A program made the position numbers and the translations under genes. DNA of 64,000 nucleotides. It comes from Enterobacter sp. CC120223-11 (GTDB lineage: Bacteria; Pseudomonadota; Gammaproteobacteria; Enterobacterales; Enterobacteriaceae). The stretch spans positions 1-64,000 of the forward strand of contig NZ_OBEF01000015.1 of NCBI RefSeq assembly GCF_900215375.1, read 5' to 3'. The first letter of the stretch is position 1. Each line of letters begins with the position of its first letter. Of the stretch, positions 20,474 to 32,163 are shown piece after piece. The notes beneath the pieces were generated by a model, which was not told the origin of the DNA, searched no databases, and saw only the letters and a program-made list of their open reading frames with translations.

Positions 20474-21487
20474 TCAGGCGAACGGCCCGGCGGTGACGGA
20501 ATCACGCAGAATAAGCTCTCCCGGGAAGGCATGTCCGGGCTTAAACTCCCCGCCGTCGAGCATGAAGATCAGGCGGTTGATGGTTTCTTCAATCATCGCC
20601 GTGACGGGTATTTTCACGCTGGACAGGGACGGCACGGTATAAGGCGCAAGCGCAATATCATCAAAGCCAATCACCGACACCTGCTGCGGCACGCTGATGC
20701 CCGCGCTGACCAGCTGTTTGATTGCCCCGACGGCCATGTCGTCGTTGCTGGCCACCAGCGCGCTGAAGGGAATGCCCCTCGCCAGTAGCGTTTCCACACC
20801 CGCCGCGCCAGTGGCAGGGGTCCACTTGCCCTCCACAATCCACTCATCACGAACCGCAATGCCGTTGCTCTCCAGCGCGGCCTTGTAACCCGCCAGGCGC
20901 TCAATGCCGGTTGGCGAATCGAGGGAGCCGGTGATAAACGCAATATCGCGGTGCCCGTCAGCAATCAGCTGTGCCACCGCCATTTCGCTGGAGGCTTTTT
21001 GATCGGAGCAGACGCAGTGGCTGGCGTGCTTTCGCAGCCGGCGGTTGAGCACCATGATCGGCCTGTCGTGCCCGAGGATTATCTCATCCATTTGGTCCGG
21101 GGTGAGAAAACGCGGGTAGATGATGATCGCATCGCAGCGCAGATCGAGCAGGTACTGGATCGCCGCCCGCTCCTCTTCCGCGCTGTGTTTGCCGTCGGCG
21201 AGGATCAGCTGCCGCCCCTGATCTTCCGTCAGCCGCGCGGCGTGAAACAGCAGTTCGCTGAAATAGACGCCGTGGTACAGCGTGTTGGTCACCACCAGAC
21301 CCAGCGTCTGGCTTTTTTTGGTCGCCAGGTTGCGCGCCAGCAGATTTGGCCGATAGCCGCTTTCGGCTATCGCTTTAAAGACGCGGTCTTTGGTTTCCTG
21401 GCCGACATAGCCATTGCCCGATAGCACGCGGGACACGGTGGCTTTCGACACGCCAGCGCGCTTCGCCACCTCCAGCATCGTTGCCAT
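20474..21487 (-). CDS. ascG: LacI-family repressor AscG
   Basis: AscG represses the ascFB operon for aryl-beta-glucosides (arbutin, salicin, cellobiose in mutants). The 337-residue protein has the LacI helix-turn-helix at its start (MLEVAKRAGVSKATVSRVLSGNGYV) and a periplasmic-binding-protein-like sensor domain (VIGFDDIALAPYTVPSL). It is divergent from ascF. An AACCGGTT-centred operator lies in the shared promoter region. Sequence and place match E. coli AscG. Confidence 0.96.
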   Translation of the reverse strand: MATMLEVAKRAGVSKATVSRVLSGNGYVGQETKDRVFKAIAESGYRPNLLARNLATKKSQTLGLVVTNTLYHGVYFSELLFHAARLTEDQGRQLILADGKHSAEEERAAIQYLLDLRCDAIIIYPRFLTPDQMDEIILGHDRPIMVLNRRLRKHASHCVCSDQKASSEMAVAQLIADGHRDIAFITGSLDSPTGIERLAGYKAALESNGIAVRDEWIVEGKWTPATGAAGVETLLARGIPFSALVASNDDMAVGAIKQLVSAGISVPQQVSVIGFDDIALAPYTVPSLSSVKIPVTAMIEETINRLIFMLDGGEFKPGHAFPGELILRDSVTAGPFA

Positions 21488-21561
21488 GTTCGCTCATCCG
21501 TCTGAAAAAAGTGTGGGAAGTGTACTTCAGGATCCGCGGATTTTCAGCTTCGGCGATCTGA

Positions 21562-21577
21562 AGTGATCAACTTCACG
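21562..21577. promoter_or_regulatory. CRP-like site in the asc promoter region
   Basis: AGTGATCAACTTCACG contains GTGA-N6-TCAC, the core of a cAMP-CRP site, within the ascG-ascF intergenic region. Catabolite control is expected for a beta-glucoside operon. Confidence 0.55.
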
Positions 21578-21636
21578 AAAACAAAATAGATCTCCAAAGC
21601 ATATTGTTTCGTCAATCCGATCTCTTGATGATTATG

Positions 21637-21650
21637 TGGAACCGGTTTCC
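21637..21650. promoter_or_regulatory. AscG operator
   Basis: TGGAACCGGTTTCC is a near-perfect palindrome with the AACCGGTT core of E. coli AscG sites. It lies 38 bases before the ascF start codon, where binding would block transcription. Confidence 0.7.
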
Positions 21651-21687
21651 TACACAAATATTAACCACCATAAGATGGATTGACCCG

Positions 21688-23142
21688 ATGTCGAAAAACT
21701 ATGCCGCGCTGGCTCAGGATGTGGTGACCGCCCTGGGCGGCGCGAACAACATCACCGCCGCGACCCACTGCATGACTCGCCTGCGCTTTGTGCTCAACGA
21801 TCCGACGCTTGCCGATACCGCCACGCTTAAAGCCCTGAACGGCGTGCTGGGTGTGGTACGCAGCGACAACCAGTGCCAGGTGATTATCGGCAACACGGTT
21901 TCACAGGCTTACAAAGCGGTGATGAACCTGCTGCCGGGCAATCTGCAGTCTGCCGTGGAGCAGGGCCCGCAGAAACTCACCCTGCGCCGCATTGGTGCGG
22001 GCATTCTCGATGCGCTGATCGGCACCATGTCGCCGCTGATCCCGGCGATCATCGGCGGCTCGATGGTGAAGCTGCTGGCGATGGTGCTGGAGATGTCCGG
22101 CGTGCTGGCGAAAGGCACTCCGACGCTAACCATTCTCACCGTGATCGGCGACGGCGCGTTCTTCTTCCTGCCGCTGATGGTGGCGGCCTCCGCGGCGGTG
22201 AAATTCAAAACCAACATGTCGCTGGCGATTGCCATTGCGGGCGTGTTGGTGCACCCGAGCTTTATCGAGCTGATGGCAAAAGCCGCCCAGGGCGAGCACG
22301 TTGAATTCGCCTTCATTCCGGTGACGGCGGTGAAATACACCTACACGGTGATCCCGGCGCTGGTGATGACCTGGTGCCTGTCGTATATCGAACGCTGGGT
22401 CGACCACATTACGCCTGCGGTCACAAAAAACTTCCTCAAACCGATGCTGATTGTGCTGATTGCCGCCCCGCTGGCTATCCTGTTGATTGGCCCGATCGGC
22501 ATCTGGATTGGCACCGCGATCTCTGCCCTGGTTTATACCGTTCACGACTATCTGGGCTGGCTGTCAGTCGCCATTATGGGCGCGCTCTGGCCGCTGCTGG
22601 TGATGACCGGGATGCACCGCGTGTTCACCCCAACCATCATCCAGACCATCGCCACCACCGGCAAAGAAGGCATGGTCATGCCGTCTGAAATTGGCGCAAA
22701 CCTGTCGCTCGGCGGCTCGTCGCTGGCGGTTGCCTGGAAAACGAAAAACCCGGAACTGCGTCAGACAGCGCTGGCCGCTGCGGCCTCCGCCATTCTGGCG
22801 GGCATTTCTGAACCGGCACTTTACGGCGTAGCCATTCGCCTGAAGCGTCCGCTGATTGCCAGCCTGATAAGCGGCTTTATCTGCGGGGGCGTCGCCGGGA
22901 TCGCCGGGCTTGCCAGCCATTCGATGGCGGCACCGGGGCTGTTTACCAGCGTGCAGTTCTTTGACCCGGCGAACCCGATGACCATCGTCTGGGTGTTTGG
23001 CGTGATGGCGCTGGCCGTGGTGCTCTCCTTTGTGCTCACGCTGCTGCTGGGCTTTGAAGATATTCCGGTGGAAGAACAGGCCGTGCAGGCCCGTAAAGCA
23101 CAGGGCATTTCTGCCACCGAACAACCGTTACAAGCGAGGTAA
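21688..23142 (+). CDS. ascF: PTS beta-glucoside EIIBC component AscF
   Basis: AscF imports and phosphorylates beta-glucosides through the phosphotransferase system. The 484-residue protein has an N-terminal EIIB domain with phospho-accepting Cys28 (AATHCMTRLRF) and a C-terminal membrane EIIC domain (about 100-460). No EIIA domain is present, so a separate EIIA is needed. I chose the ATG at 21688 (MSKNYAALAQD), matching E. coli AscF; the 28 extra upstream codons in frame cover the operator region and are not coding. It is followed after 3 bases by ascB. Confidence 0.95.
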   Translation: MSKNYAALAQDVVTALGGANNITAATHCMTRLRFVLNDPTLADTATLKALNGVLGVVRSDNQCQVIIGNTVSQAYKAVMNLLPGNLQSAVEQGPQKLTLRRIGAGILDALIGTMSPLIPAIIGGSMVKLLAMVLEMSGVLAKGTPTLTILTVIGDGAFFFLPLMVAASAAVKFKTNMSLAIAIAGVLVHPSFIELMAKAAQGEHVEFAFIPVTAVKYTYTVIPALVMTWCLSYIERWVDHITPAVTKNFLKPMLIVLIAAPLAILLIGPIGIWIGTAISALVYTVHDYLGWLSVAIMGALWPLLVMTGMHRVFTPTIIQTIATTGKEGMVMPSEIGANLSLGGSSLAVAWKTKNPELRQTALAAAASAILAGISEPALYGVAIRLKRPLIASLISGFICGGVAGIAGLASHSMAAPGLFTSVQFFDPANPMTIVWVFGVMALAVVLSFVLTLLLGFEDIPVEEQAVQARKAQGISATEQPLQAR

Positions 23143-24564
<1,422 letters not shown>

Positions 24565-24570
24565 TGTAAT

Positions 24571-24664
24571 TGCCGGGCTGCTTGCCCGGTGGCGCTGACG
24601 CTTACCGGGCCTACAGGTCGTCCGTAAAATTGTAGGCCGGTGCAAGCGCAGCGCCGCCCGGCAA
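24571..24664. repeat. BIME (paired REP elements)
   Basis: Two REP-like units face each other: tgccgggctgcttgcccggt at the left and a ttgtaggccggtgcaagcgc unit at the right ending gccgcccggca. They fill the space between the convergent ascB and hycI genes. Confidence 0.75.
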
Positions 24665-24667
24665 ACT

Positions 24668-25123
24668 TTACAGCTGCTCAAACCCGCCGTTGCCAGTCCA
24701 GCCTTCAAGCCGCTGATAAACCACGTCGACCGCAGCCTTCACCTTTTCGGTCATCGGATAATAGAAACCGACGATATCCGGCTGAATACCGAGGAAAATC
24801 ACCTCTTTCACGTCTTCGGCCAGCTGCTCAATCAGGTAGTTCAGCGGCATGTTGTGGGTGGTCATCAGGAACATTTCGGCGATGTCGTCGGGGTCAACAA
24901 TGCGGATATCGCCCGGCTCCAGCCCCATGTCAGTGGCATCGACAATCAGCAAGCGGTTCGGGCGCATTTCACGAATCGCCGCCACTTCCCTTTCCGGTGC
25001 GCTGCCGCCGTCGAGCACAATCCAGTCGCCTTTTGGCCCGCTGGCACACATTTCGGCGAGCAGCGGCCCGGCCCCGTCGTCACCCATCATGCTGTTGCCG
25101 ACACAAAGTAATACGTTAGACAC
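24668..25123 (-). CDS. hycI: Hydrogenase maturation endopeptidase HycI
   Basis: HycI removes the C-terminal peptide of the hydrogenase large subunit after nickel insertion. The 151-residue protein keeps the nickel-sensing residues D16, D62 and H90 (GDDGAG, VDATD, TTHNMP) and ends EGWTGNGGFEQL like the E. coli protein. The start codon is GTG, with GGGAG well placed upstream. In E. coli hycI closes the hyc operon; here an inverted regulator gene separates it from hyfJ, so it must have its own promoter in 25124-25288. Its substrate here is presumably HyfG. Confidence 0.93.
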   Translation of the reverse strand: MSNVLLCVGNSMMGDDGAGPLLAEMCASGPKGDWIVLDGGSAPEREVAAIREMRPNRLLIVDATDMGLEPGDIRIVDPDDIAEMFLMTTHNMPLNYLIEQLAEDVKEVIFLGIQPDIVGFYYPMTEKVKAAVDVVYQRLEGWTGNGGFEQL

Positions 25124-25288
25124 GCTTTTCTCCCGATAAAAAGAAGCTGAATGAGCAAACTACCCATCAATATCAACGAATGATCATTAGGGGGTATCTT
25201 ATATTGCACGCAGCCCGCAAATACTGATCTCAAATAGCATTGCTGATTCATAGCGAACTTCAGCAATTCCCCAAAACAGGCTGAAGCG

Positions 25289-26986
25289 ATGAATGATGTA
25301 AAGAAGCTGAGTGGCAAGAAAATAAGAACCATTCCCATTTCAAATGGCGAATGGAATAATCAATTGATTGCCATGATCAATTCTGGCGTTGAACCCGATC
25401 TGCTGGAATTCTTTCATCATTTAAAAGAGGAACGCGACGAGTACCGCATTCTGGTCGATATCACCAACTCGGTGCTTGCCCACCTCGACCGTGAAGGAAT
25501 GGTCAGCGCCATCGCCGCGGACATTCATCGCTATTTCGCCATTCCCTGCGTCTCGCTTGCCTTTTTCGACGGCGAATCCGCAGAGGCTTTCCCGGTCACC
25601 GCCTGCGGCTGGCAGGGTGAGAATCAGTACGTTTGCCAGCAAAGAACCTACCCTGTCTCCCAAAGCATTCTGAAAAACGTGCTGGACAGCAGTCAGCCGC
25701 AGGCCGTTGCGCTTAATGAAAACCTCAACGACCCGTTATTAAAAGATTTATATTCCGCTGGCATGCAGGCCACCCTGCTGCTGCCATTAACATTTAACGC
25801 CCATTCGCCCGGCGTATTTATTCTCGCCCATACCGATGCCAGCGCGTTTACACCGGCAGTGTGTTCGCTACTTGGGCAAATAGCCTCTCGCATCAGCATT
25901 GCGGTGGATAATGCCAATGCGTGGAATGAAATCACCCGCTTAAAAGATTCGTTAAAGCAGGAAAATATCTGGTTAACAGAACAGCTGCAAAATGCAGAAA
26001 GCCTGAACGATATTATTTTCCAGAGCGCGGCAATGAAAAACCTGCTGCGTCAGGTGGAGATGGTGGCCATGAGCGACAGCACCGTGCTGCTGCTCGGTGA
26101 GACGGGCACCGGCAAAGAGCTTATCGCCCGCGCCATCCACAAGCTCAGCCAGCGCACCCAGAACCCGCTGGTTAAAATGAACTGCGCCGCCATTCCCGCA
26201 AGCCTGCTGGAAAGCGATCTGTTCGGCCACGAAAAAGGCGCTTTCACGGGGGCGACCAGCAGCCATATCGGCCGTTTTGAAATGGCCGACGGCGGCACGC
26301 TGTTCCTCGATGAAATTGGCGATATGCCGCTGGAACTTCAGCCCAAGCTGCTGCGCGTGTTGCAGGAGCGCGAAGTGGAGCGCCTCGGCGGCAGCAGAGT
26401 GATCCCGGTGAACGTCCGGATGATCGCCGCCACCAACCGCGATCTGCATGAAATGGTGCAGGAACGTGAGTTTCGCAGCGATCTGTTCTATCGCCTGAAC
26501 GTGTTCCCGATCGTGATCCCGCCGCTGCGCGAGCGCCCGGAAGACATTCCGCTGCTCGCCACCTGGTTTACGCAAAAACTGGCGGCGCGCATGAACAAAA
26601 CCATCGACACTATTCCTGCGGCATCGCTTCAGGCGTTGTGCCAGTATCCGTGGCCGGGCAACGTGCGCGAACTGCAAAACGTCATTGAACGCGCGGTGAT
26701 CCTCACACAGGGCAACACTCTAAATTTACAGCTGGGTGATTTGAAAATGCCTGCCGCCCCGGCGCAGACGCCACGTGCGCAGCCTGCTGCCATCAAGCTG
26801 CCGCCGATGTTTAATCCGCAAACGCCGGAAACCGACGAAGGTGAAAGGGAAAGGATTATTCAGGCCCTGCGGGAAACAAACGGCATTGTGGCGGGACCAA
26901 AAGGCGCGGCGCAGAAGCTCGGCCTGAAAAGAACAACGCTGCTCTCAAGGATGCAGCGTCTGGGGATTAATACGCGGGATCTTTAA
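25289..26986 (+). CDS. hyfR: HyfR/FhlA-like sigma-54-dependent activator with one GAF domain
   Basis: A 565-residue sigma-54 activator, likely controlling the hydrogenase genes. It has one GAF domain (about 55-210), a short coiled linker (215-240), an AAA+ domain with Walker A GETGTGKE (270-277), GAFTGA (318-323) and LFLDEIGD (near 338-345), and a Fis-type helix-turn-helix close to the C-terminus ([21 protein letters not shown]). The central domain reads like HyfR ([12 protein letters not shown]) more than FhlA. E. coli HyfR is about 670 residues, so roughly 100 N-terminal residues are lacking. It is convergent with hyfJ and divergent from hycI, unlike E. coli, where hyfR follows hyfJ in the same direction. 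Confidence 0.85.
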   Translation: MNDVKKLSGKKIRTIPISNGEWNNQLIAMINSGVEPDLLEFFHHLKEERDEYRILVDITNSVLAHLDREGMVSAIAADIHRYFAIPCVSLAFFDGESAEAFPVTACGWQGENQYVCQQRTYPVSQSILKNVLDSSQPQAVALNENLNDPLLKDLYSAGMQATLLLPLTFNAHSPGVFILAHTDASAFTPAVCSLLGQIASRISIAVDNANAWNEITRLKDSLKQENIWLTEQLQNAESLNDIIFQSAAMKNLLRQVEMVAMSDSTVLLLGETGTGKELIARAIHKLSQRTQNPLVKMNCAAIPASLLESDLFGHEKGAFTGATSSHIGRFEMADGGTLFLDEIGDMPLELQPKLLRVLQEREVERLGGSRVIPVNVRMIAATNRDLHEMVQEREFRSDLFYRLNVFPIVIPPLRERPEDIPLLATWFTQKLAARMNKTIDTIPAASLQALCQYPWPGNVRELQNVIERAVILTQGNTLNLQLGDLKMPAAPAQTPRAQPAAIKLPPMFNPQTPETDEGERERIIQALRETNGIVAGPKGAAQKLGLKRTTLLSRMQRLGINTRDL

Positions 26987-27001
26987 GGCTCCCGCGTAAG
27001 C

Positions 27002-27085
27002 GCCCGGCGGCGCTTCGCTTGCCGGGCCTACAAATCGCACAGGCCTGATTTGTAGGCCAGGTAAGGCATCAGCCGCCACCTGGCA
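27002..27085. repeat. BIME (paired REP elements)
   Basis: gcccggcggcgcttcgcttg with a ccgggcctacaaa tail, and an opposed tgtaggccaggtaaggcatc unit, fill the gap between the convergent hyfR-like gene and hyfJ. Confidence 0.75.
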
Positions 27086-27095
27086 ATCAACGTCA

Positions 27096-27518
27096 TCAGG
27101 CGAGCTGCCGTTTCACGATCAAGTAGATCGCCGGTTCGCGTTCAATCTCACCGAGCAGTTCAATCAGACGCAGACTCCAGCCTTTGTAAGGCTCATCCCC
27201 GCTTTTACTGAGCTCAGAAAGCGCATTCGCCAGCAGCGACGTGTGGGTGGAATCAATGGTGATTTCCCCGAACGTCAGCAGGCCGCGCAGCTTGCGCCGC
27301 GCCTCCCCGGTCGGCAGCAGCTTCAGCCATTCGGTGTAACCATCAAGCGGGCATTCCAGCTCGGTTTTCAGGCAGTCGATCATCCCGACGTGATGGCCAA
27401 TCGCCAGCGAGTAGTACATCACCTGCTGGACCTGCTGGTTTTCGGCGGGCATTTGATCGTCGCTGTCGACAAACTTCTGCCGCAGCGACCAGAAGGTCAC
27501 TTTCCCCTTTTCACTCAT
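27096..27518 (-). CDS. hyfJ: Hydrogenase-4 processing/assembly protein HyfJ (HycH family)
   Basis: A 140-residue cytoplasmic protein of the HycH/HyfJ family, needed for maturation or assembly of formate hydrogenlyase hydrogenases; its biochemical role is not settled. No cofactor motif is seen. Typical segments are [18 protein letters not shown] and [14 protein letters not shown]. It is the last gene of the hyf operon, and its ATG overlaps the hyfI stop (ATGA). I name it hyfJ because its operon partners are hydrogenase-4 type; the family cannot be split safely by sequence alone. Confidence 0.88.
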   Translation of the reverse strand: MSEKGKVTFWSLRQKFVDSDDQMPAENQQVQQVMYYSLAIGHHVGMIDCLKTELECPLDGYTEWLKLLPTGEARRKLRGLLTFGEITIDSTHTSLLANALSELSKSGDEPYKGWSLRLIELLGEIEREPAIYLIVKRQLA

Positions 27519-28282
27519 GCCATCACCTCACCGGCAATCACCGCCATCAGCACATGGACGATTTCGGTCAGGCGCGGATCGTTCTCTTTGCGCAGCCAGG
27601 TCTCCACCTCATGCGCCGCCTGCTGCGGCTGCTTATGCTGGATGAGCGTCAGCAGCGTCATGCTGATGTCGCCGCCCTGGCGATAACCGGCCATGCGCCG
27701 GGCTTCGCGCTCAACGGCAACGCGCAGCGTCAGCGGCACGTCCGGCAGAATGATGGCCGGTTTTTCGTTTTCGCCCTGCACGTGCTCTATGCCTTTCAGT
27801 TTCTGATCCAGCAAACCAAGCGCCACGGCAAACCCGTGAATGGTGGCCGCAGGCGTTGGTGGGCAGCCGGGGATCCATACGTCGACAGGCACGATGGTGT
27901 CGCTCCCGCCCCAGACGCAGTAGAGATCGTGGAAGATCCCGCCGCCAACGCCGCAGGCGCCATAGGAGATACAGATTTTCGGATCGGGTGCCGATTCATA
28001 CGCACGCAGCGCAGGCACGCGCATCGCTCGGGTCACTGCCCCGGTGAACAGCAAAATATCGGCGTGACGCGGGGAGGCAACGACCTTGATGCCGAAGCGT
28101 TCGGCGTCGAACACCGGCGTAATGGCGGAGAAAATTTCAATCTCGCAGCCGTTACAGCCGCCGCAGTCCACGCGGTAGACGTAGGCCGAACGTTTGATGT
28201 CCTTCAGCAGCGTCTGCTTCATGCGCGCTGCGTCTTCCGCGAGCGTAATCGGCTGGCTGACGTGATGATTAAATTCACTCAT
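27515..28282 (-). CDS. hyfI: Hydrogenase-4 small subunit HyfI (NuoB-like)
   Basis: The 255-residue small subunit carries the [4Fe-4S] cluster proximal to the NiFe site and corresponds to NuoB of complex I. Cysteines lie in [19 protein letters not shown] and PGCPPTP. The stretches [22 protein letters not shown] and [21 protein letters not shown] resemble HyfI somewhat more than HycG. It overlaps hyfH upstream by 8 bases and hyfJ downstream by 4. It acts on the cytoplasmic face of the inner membrane. Confidence 0.92.
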   Translation of the reverse strand: MSEFNHHVSQPITLAEDAARMKQTLLKDIKRSAYVYRVDCGGCNGCEIEIFSAITPVFDAERFGIKVVASPRHADILLFTGAVTRAMRVPALRAYESAPDPKICISYGACGVGGGIFHDLYCVWGGSDTIVPVDVWIPGCPPTPAATIHGFAVALGLLDQKLKGIEHVQGENEKPAIILPDVPLTLRVAVEREARRMAGYRQGGDISMTLLTLIQHKQPQQAAHEVETWLRKENDPRLTEIVHVLMAVIAGEVMA

Positions 28283-28829
28283 GTGAGGCCTCCGCGTTGG
28301 ATAAGCTGAACATACGCTGGTCGTGCAGGCCTACGGTCTGCTGGCGCTTGCACGCCGGGCAGGTAGAGAACTGCGACTTCATGCCCGCCAGCGCCTCATC
28401 GCTGACGCCGGACTGGCGCAGCAGCTCCACCGCGTACTGCGCCGATTTTTCCGGCGTGTACGGCTGCTTGCAAACCTTGCAGTGTTGCAGACGGAACACC
28501 GCTTTGACGTACAGGTCGGCTTTGTTGGTCACCGCAAGCTCGAAGTCATTGGTCAGGCGAATGGCCTTCGTCGGGCAGACCTCTTCGCAGCGGCCGCAGA
28601 AAATGCAGCGGCCGATAAACAGCTGCCAGGTGCGCTCGTTCTCTTCCGGATGGGTTTCCATCGTCAGCGCATTCGCCGGGCAGGCAGAAGTACAGGCCGC
28701 GCAGGCGATACACTGCTGCGAATTGAGCTCTGGCCTGCCGCGAAAATCGGGACTTATCTCCAGCGGCGCAAACGGATATTTGACCGTCGGCTCGCCCGCT
28801 TTCAGGATGGTTTTAAACAGTTTCAGCAT
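28275..28829 (-). CDS. hyfH: Hydrogenase-4 ferredoxin subunit HyfH (NuoI-like)
   Basis: A 184-residue protein holding two [4Fe-4S] clusters, [12 protein letters not shown] and [12 protein letters not shown], that link the hydrogenase small subunit to the electron-input subunits, like NuoI. A C-terminal cysteine set (CKVC, CPAC) adds a possible structural metal site, which HycF/HyfH proteins also have. E. coli HyfH has 181 residues. It starts 10 bases after the hyfG stop. Confidence 0.93.
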   Translation of the reverse strand: MLKLFKTILKAGEPTVKYPFAPLEISPDFRGRPELNSQQCIACAACTSACPANALTMETHPEENERTWQLFIGRCIFCGRCEEVCPTKAIRLTNDFELAVTNKADLYVKAVFRLQHCKVCKQPYTPEKSAQYAVELLRQSGVSDEALAGMKSQFSTCPACKRQQTVGLHDQRMFSLSNAEASHE

Positions 28830-28839
28830 CGTTTAATCC

Positions 28840-30576
28840 TTACTTGAGCAGCGGTGAGTGCTTGCGCTCAATGCTATAACGTTCAATCTCTTTGTACGGC
28901 ACAGTGGTCGATTTGCGCTTGCGCACGTCCACCAGCGTTACGCGGTCGGTGCAGGAGTAGCACGGATCGAGGCTGCCGATGATCAGCGGCGCATCCGACA
29001 CGGTGTTGCCGCGCAGCATGTAGCGCAGCACCGGCCAGTTGGCGTACGTCGCCGCACGGCAGCGCCAGCGGAACAGCTTCTGGTTGTCGCCGAGCATGCT
29101 CCAGTGCACGTCTTCGCCACGCGGTGCTTCCACGTAGCCAAGCGCAAATTTATGCGGCTGATAGGTGAAGCCTTCGGTCAGCAGCGGGCCGTTGCCCATG
29201 GTGTCCAGCGCGTACTCAATCATCGCCAGCGAATCGAAGGTTTCCTTCACGCGCACCATCACGCGGGAGAAGACGTCACCGCCGTCGTAGGCAAACAGGG
29301 TTTTCGGCAGGTTGCCGTAATCTGAGTACGGGTGGTCAAAGCGCATATCACGCTTGAAGCCGCTGCCGCGAATCAGTGGGCCGACCGGGCTGTAGTCACG
29401 CGCCACCTGGCGGTCGAGAATACCGACGCCCTGGGTGCGCTGGCCGATATTCGGCGTGGAAAGCAGCATGTCGACCAGCTGCGTTACTTCGGCACGCATC
29501 TCGCGTACCAGCTGAATGGTTTTGACGCGCTGCTCTTTGAGGATGTCGCGACGAATACCGCCAATCAGGTTCAGGCCGTAGGTTTTACGCGAGCCGGTGA
29601 GCAGCTCCGCCATCATCATTGATTTTTCACGCACGCGGAAAAACTGCATAAAGCCAGTATCGAAGCCCACAAAGTGGCTGGAGAGCCCGATGTTCAGCAG
29701 ATGGCTGTGCAGGCGCTCCACTTCCAGCAGAATGGAGCGGATGGTGTGCGCCCGCTGCGGCACCACAATGCCCAGTGCGTTTTCTACCGACGTGGTGTAC
29801 GCCACGCTGTGCGCGAAGCCGCAAATACCGCAGACGCGGTCAGAAAGGAACGTCACTTCGTTGTAGCCCATGCGGGTTTCCGCGAGCTTTTCCATGCCGC
29901 GATGGACGTAGAACAGGCGGTAGTCGGCGTCGACAATGGTTTCGCCATCCACGAACAGGCGGAAGTGGCCCGGTTCGTCAGAGGTGATGTGCATCGGGCC
30001 GATAGGCACCACGCGCGCTTTGCTGTCGCCGTCGTTGATAAACGGATAGGTTTCCGTTTCGGTGGTCGGCGCCGGGCGCTGACGATAGTCCATCGCGTCT
30101 TTGCGCAGCGGATACATCTCATCCGGCCAGTCGTCCGGCAGCACCAGGCGACGCTCGTCCGGCAGGCCGACTGGCTTCAGGCCGTACATGTCACGAATTT
30201 CACGCTCGCCCCACACGGCCGCTGGCACGCGCGGCGTGACGGAAGGGAACTCCAGCGAGTGATCGACCAGCCCTTTCACCACCACCCAGCACTTCTCGCC
30301 CTCTTCCATCGACAGCGCGTAGTAAACAGCGAAATGGCCGTTGAGCGTGCGTTCATCGTTGCCGAACAGCACCGGCAGCCAGCCGCCGCAGCCGTAGTAG
30401 AGAAACTCGACAATCTCCGGCAGCTGGTTGATTTTGACGGTGATGGTCACCTGATCGTTGGTCTGGCGCTCTTCGTCCAGCACCGAGCCCGGGAACTTCT
30501 CCCGCACGGCAGCCACGTAGCCATTGCCAAGTACATCGCCCTGCGCGAGGCCGTTCATATATTGTTGATAGCTCAC
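28840..30576 (-). CDS. hyfG: Hydrogenase-4 large subunit HyfG (NuoCD-like)
   Basis: HyfG is the NiFe catalytic subunit fused to a NuoC-like N-terminal domain (about 1-165, [19 protein letters not shown]). NiFe ligands are in [10 protein letters not shown] and [10 protein letters not shown], and the short tail after DPCYSC would be cut by HycI. I set a GTG start at 30576: it overlaps the hyfF stop as GTGA and has GGAG upstream, giving 578 residues, near the 571 of E. coli HyfG. An ATG lies 6 codons further in. Close agreement with HyfG through the whole length (for example [20 protein letters not shown]) supports hydrogenase-4. Confidence 0.94.
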   Translation of the reverse strand: MSYQQYMNGLAQGDVLGNGYVAAVREKFPGSVLDEERQTNDQVTITVKINQLPEIVEFLYYGCGGWLPVLFGNDERTLNGHFAVYYALSMEEGEKCWVVVKGLVDHSLEFPSVTPRVPAAVWGEREIRDMYGLKPVGLPDERRLVLPDDWPDEMYPLRKDAMDYRQRPAPTTETETYPFINDGDSKARVVPIGPMHITSDEPGHFRLFVDGETIVDADYRLFYVHRGMEKLAETRMGYNEVTFLSDRVCGICGFAHSVAYTTSVENALGIVVPQRAHTIRSILLEVERLHSHLLNIGLSSHFVGFDTGFMQFFRVREKSMMMAELLTGSRKTYGLNLIGGIRRDILKEQRVKTIQLVREMRAEVTQLVDMLLSTPNIGQRTQGVGILDRQVARDYSPVGPLIRGSGFKRDMRFDHPYSDYGNLPKTLFAYDGGDVFSRVMVRVKETFDSLAMIEYALDTMGNGPLLTEGFTYQPHKFALGYVEAPRGEDVHWSMLGDNQKLFRWRCRAATYANWPVLRYMLRGNTVSDAPLIIGSLDPCYSCTDRVTLVDVRKRKSTTVPYKEIERYSIERKHSPLLK

Positions 30577-32159
30577 TTCATTTCTCCAGCGCACTCGCGG
30601 GTGCAAAGACTTACGTTCGCAGCGGAAGCGGTGTTACCCGCCCACGGCCACTTAAATTCGTGGGGGGATTGCTGCATCACAATCGACGCGGCATTCTCCA
30701 GCAGGCGGCTCACCGGCTGCGGAATGTGGGTGCCCATAACCAGCATCAGCACCAGCAAAATCGCCATCGGTGCGGTGGTGAGCCAGCCCAGCTCACCGCG
30801 AGCGGTAGCTTCGGGGGCAGCACCAAACAGCAGGCAGGCAATCATGCGCACCAGACCACCGAGCACCACGGTTAACAGCAACAGCAGGCCGATGGTCAGC
30901 CAGATATGCCCGGCCGCCAGCCCCGCGGTCACCACCATAAATTCGCTAAGGAAGACGTTGAATGGCGGCATCCCGCCGAGCGCCAGCGCGCCCGCGGCCA
31001 ACAGAACCGCACTGAACGGCATCAGCTTCAGCATGCCGCGCACCACGCCGAGGTCGCGTGTGCCGTATTTGAGCAGCACGTTACCGGAGCCGCAGAACAG
31101 CAGCGTTTTCGCCAGGCTGTGATTGAGCGTGTGCAGCAGCGCCGCCAGCACGCCCAGCGGCCCACCGATACCAAGTGCCACAGCGATAAGCCCCATGTTT
31201 TCCACGCTGGAGTAAGCCAGCAGACGTTTGACGTCCTGCTGAACCAGGATGAAGAACGCTGCCACCGCCACGGAGAGCAGGCCGAAAATCACCAGCAGCG
31301 TGTTCGGGAAAGCGGAGCCGAGGGTCTGGGTGATGATGATGTGGAAGCGGATAATCACCAGCAGCGCGCAGTTGAGCAGCACGGCAGACAACAGCGCGCT
31401 GGTCGGGCTTGGCGCTTCACTGTGCGCGTCCGGCAGCCAGGCGTGCATCGGGAACAGGCCGGTTTTGGTACCGAAGCCAATCAGCACGAACACAAACGCC
31501 AGGTGCATCAGCGTCGGGTCGAGCTGTGCCGCATGCTTCAGCACTTCGCTCCAGAAAATAGCGTTGTGCGGGTCAGGCATGAAGCTTGCAGCATTGGCGT
31601 ATACCAGAATGGTGCCGAACAGGCCGAACGCCACACCTACGGTACAGATGATGATGTACTTCCACGCCGCTTCCAGCGATGAACGCTGACCGTAAATGCC
31701 CACCAGAAACGCCGAGCTGAGGGTGGTGGCTTCAATCGCCGCCCACATCACGATCAGGTTGTTGCTGGTCACCACCAGCATCATGGTGAACAGGAACAGA
31801 TGGAAGAAGCCGTAGTAGTTGCACAGCGTGGCAACGGAAATCTCCCCTTCGTCCACCTCGTGGCGCATGTAGCCCATCGAGTAGAGTCCGGTGAGGAAAC
31901 CGATAATACCAAGCAGCGCCAGGAACAGCGCGCTCAGGCTGTCGAGGTGCAGCCACAGATTAGTGGAGAACATCTCGCCCTGCTGATACACCACGCTCAC
32001 GGCGTAGAGGGTGATTGCCAGCAGCGCCAGAATACCCACGCCATGGATAAACGTGACCGCCGAACGGGACGCCGTGCCGAGACGCTGGCAGGCAAAGGCC
32101 AGCAGCGCGAACACCAGCGGCGTCAGCAGCAGAAATGTGAAAATAGCAGAATGACTCAT
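30573..32159 (-). CDS. hyfF: Hydrogenase-4 membrane subunit HyfF (NuoL/M/N-like)
   Basis: A 528-residue polytopic antiporter-like subunit of the membrane arm. E. coli HyfF has 526 residues. Conserved charged helices of this family are visible in [43 protein letters not shown] and [13 protein letters not shown]. Proton or ion pumping is proposed for hydrogenase-4 but unproven. It is the third such subunit in the operon, after HyfB and HyfD; hydrogenase-3 has only one (HycC). Its stop overlaps the hyfG GTG. Confidence 0.94.
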   Translation of the reverse strand: MSHSAIFTFLLLTPLVFALLAFACQRLGTASRSAVTFIHGVGILALLAITLYAVSVVYQQGEMFSTNLWLHLDSLSALFLALLGIIGFLTGLYSMGYMRHEVDEGEISVATLCNYYGFFHLFLFTMMLVVTSNNLIVMWAAIEATTLSSAFLVGIYGQRSSLEAAWKYIIICTVGVAFGLFGTILVYANAASFMPDPHNAIFWSEVLKHAAQLDPTLMHLAFVFVLIGFGTKTGLFPMHAWLPDAHSEAPSPTSALLSAVLLNCALLVIIRFHIIITQTLGSAFPNTLLVIFGLLSVAVAAFFILVQQDVKRLLAYSSVENMGLIAVALGIGGPLGVLAALLHTLNHSLAKTLLFCGSGNVLLKYGTRDLGVVRGMLKLMPFSAVLLAAGALALGGMPPFNVFLSEFMVVTAGLAAGHIWLTIGLLLLLTVVLGGLVRMIACLLFGAAPEATARGELGWLTTAPMAILLVLMLVMGTHIPQPVSRLLENAASIVMQQSPHEFKWPWAGNTASAANVSLCTRECAGEMK

Positions 32160-32163
32160 TGTG

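Noticed and set aside
25164-25177. FNR-like TTGAT-N4-ATGGG upstream of the hyfR-like gene
   Set aside because: Only the left half fits TTGAT-N4-ATCAA, so it is too weak to list as a site.
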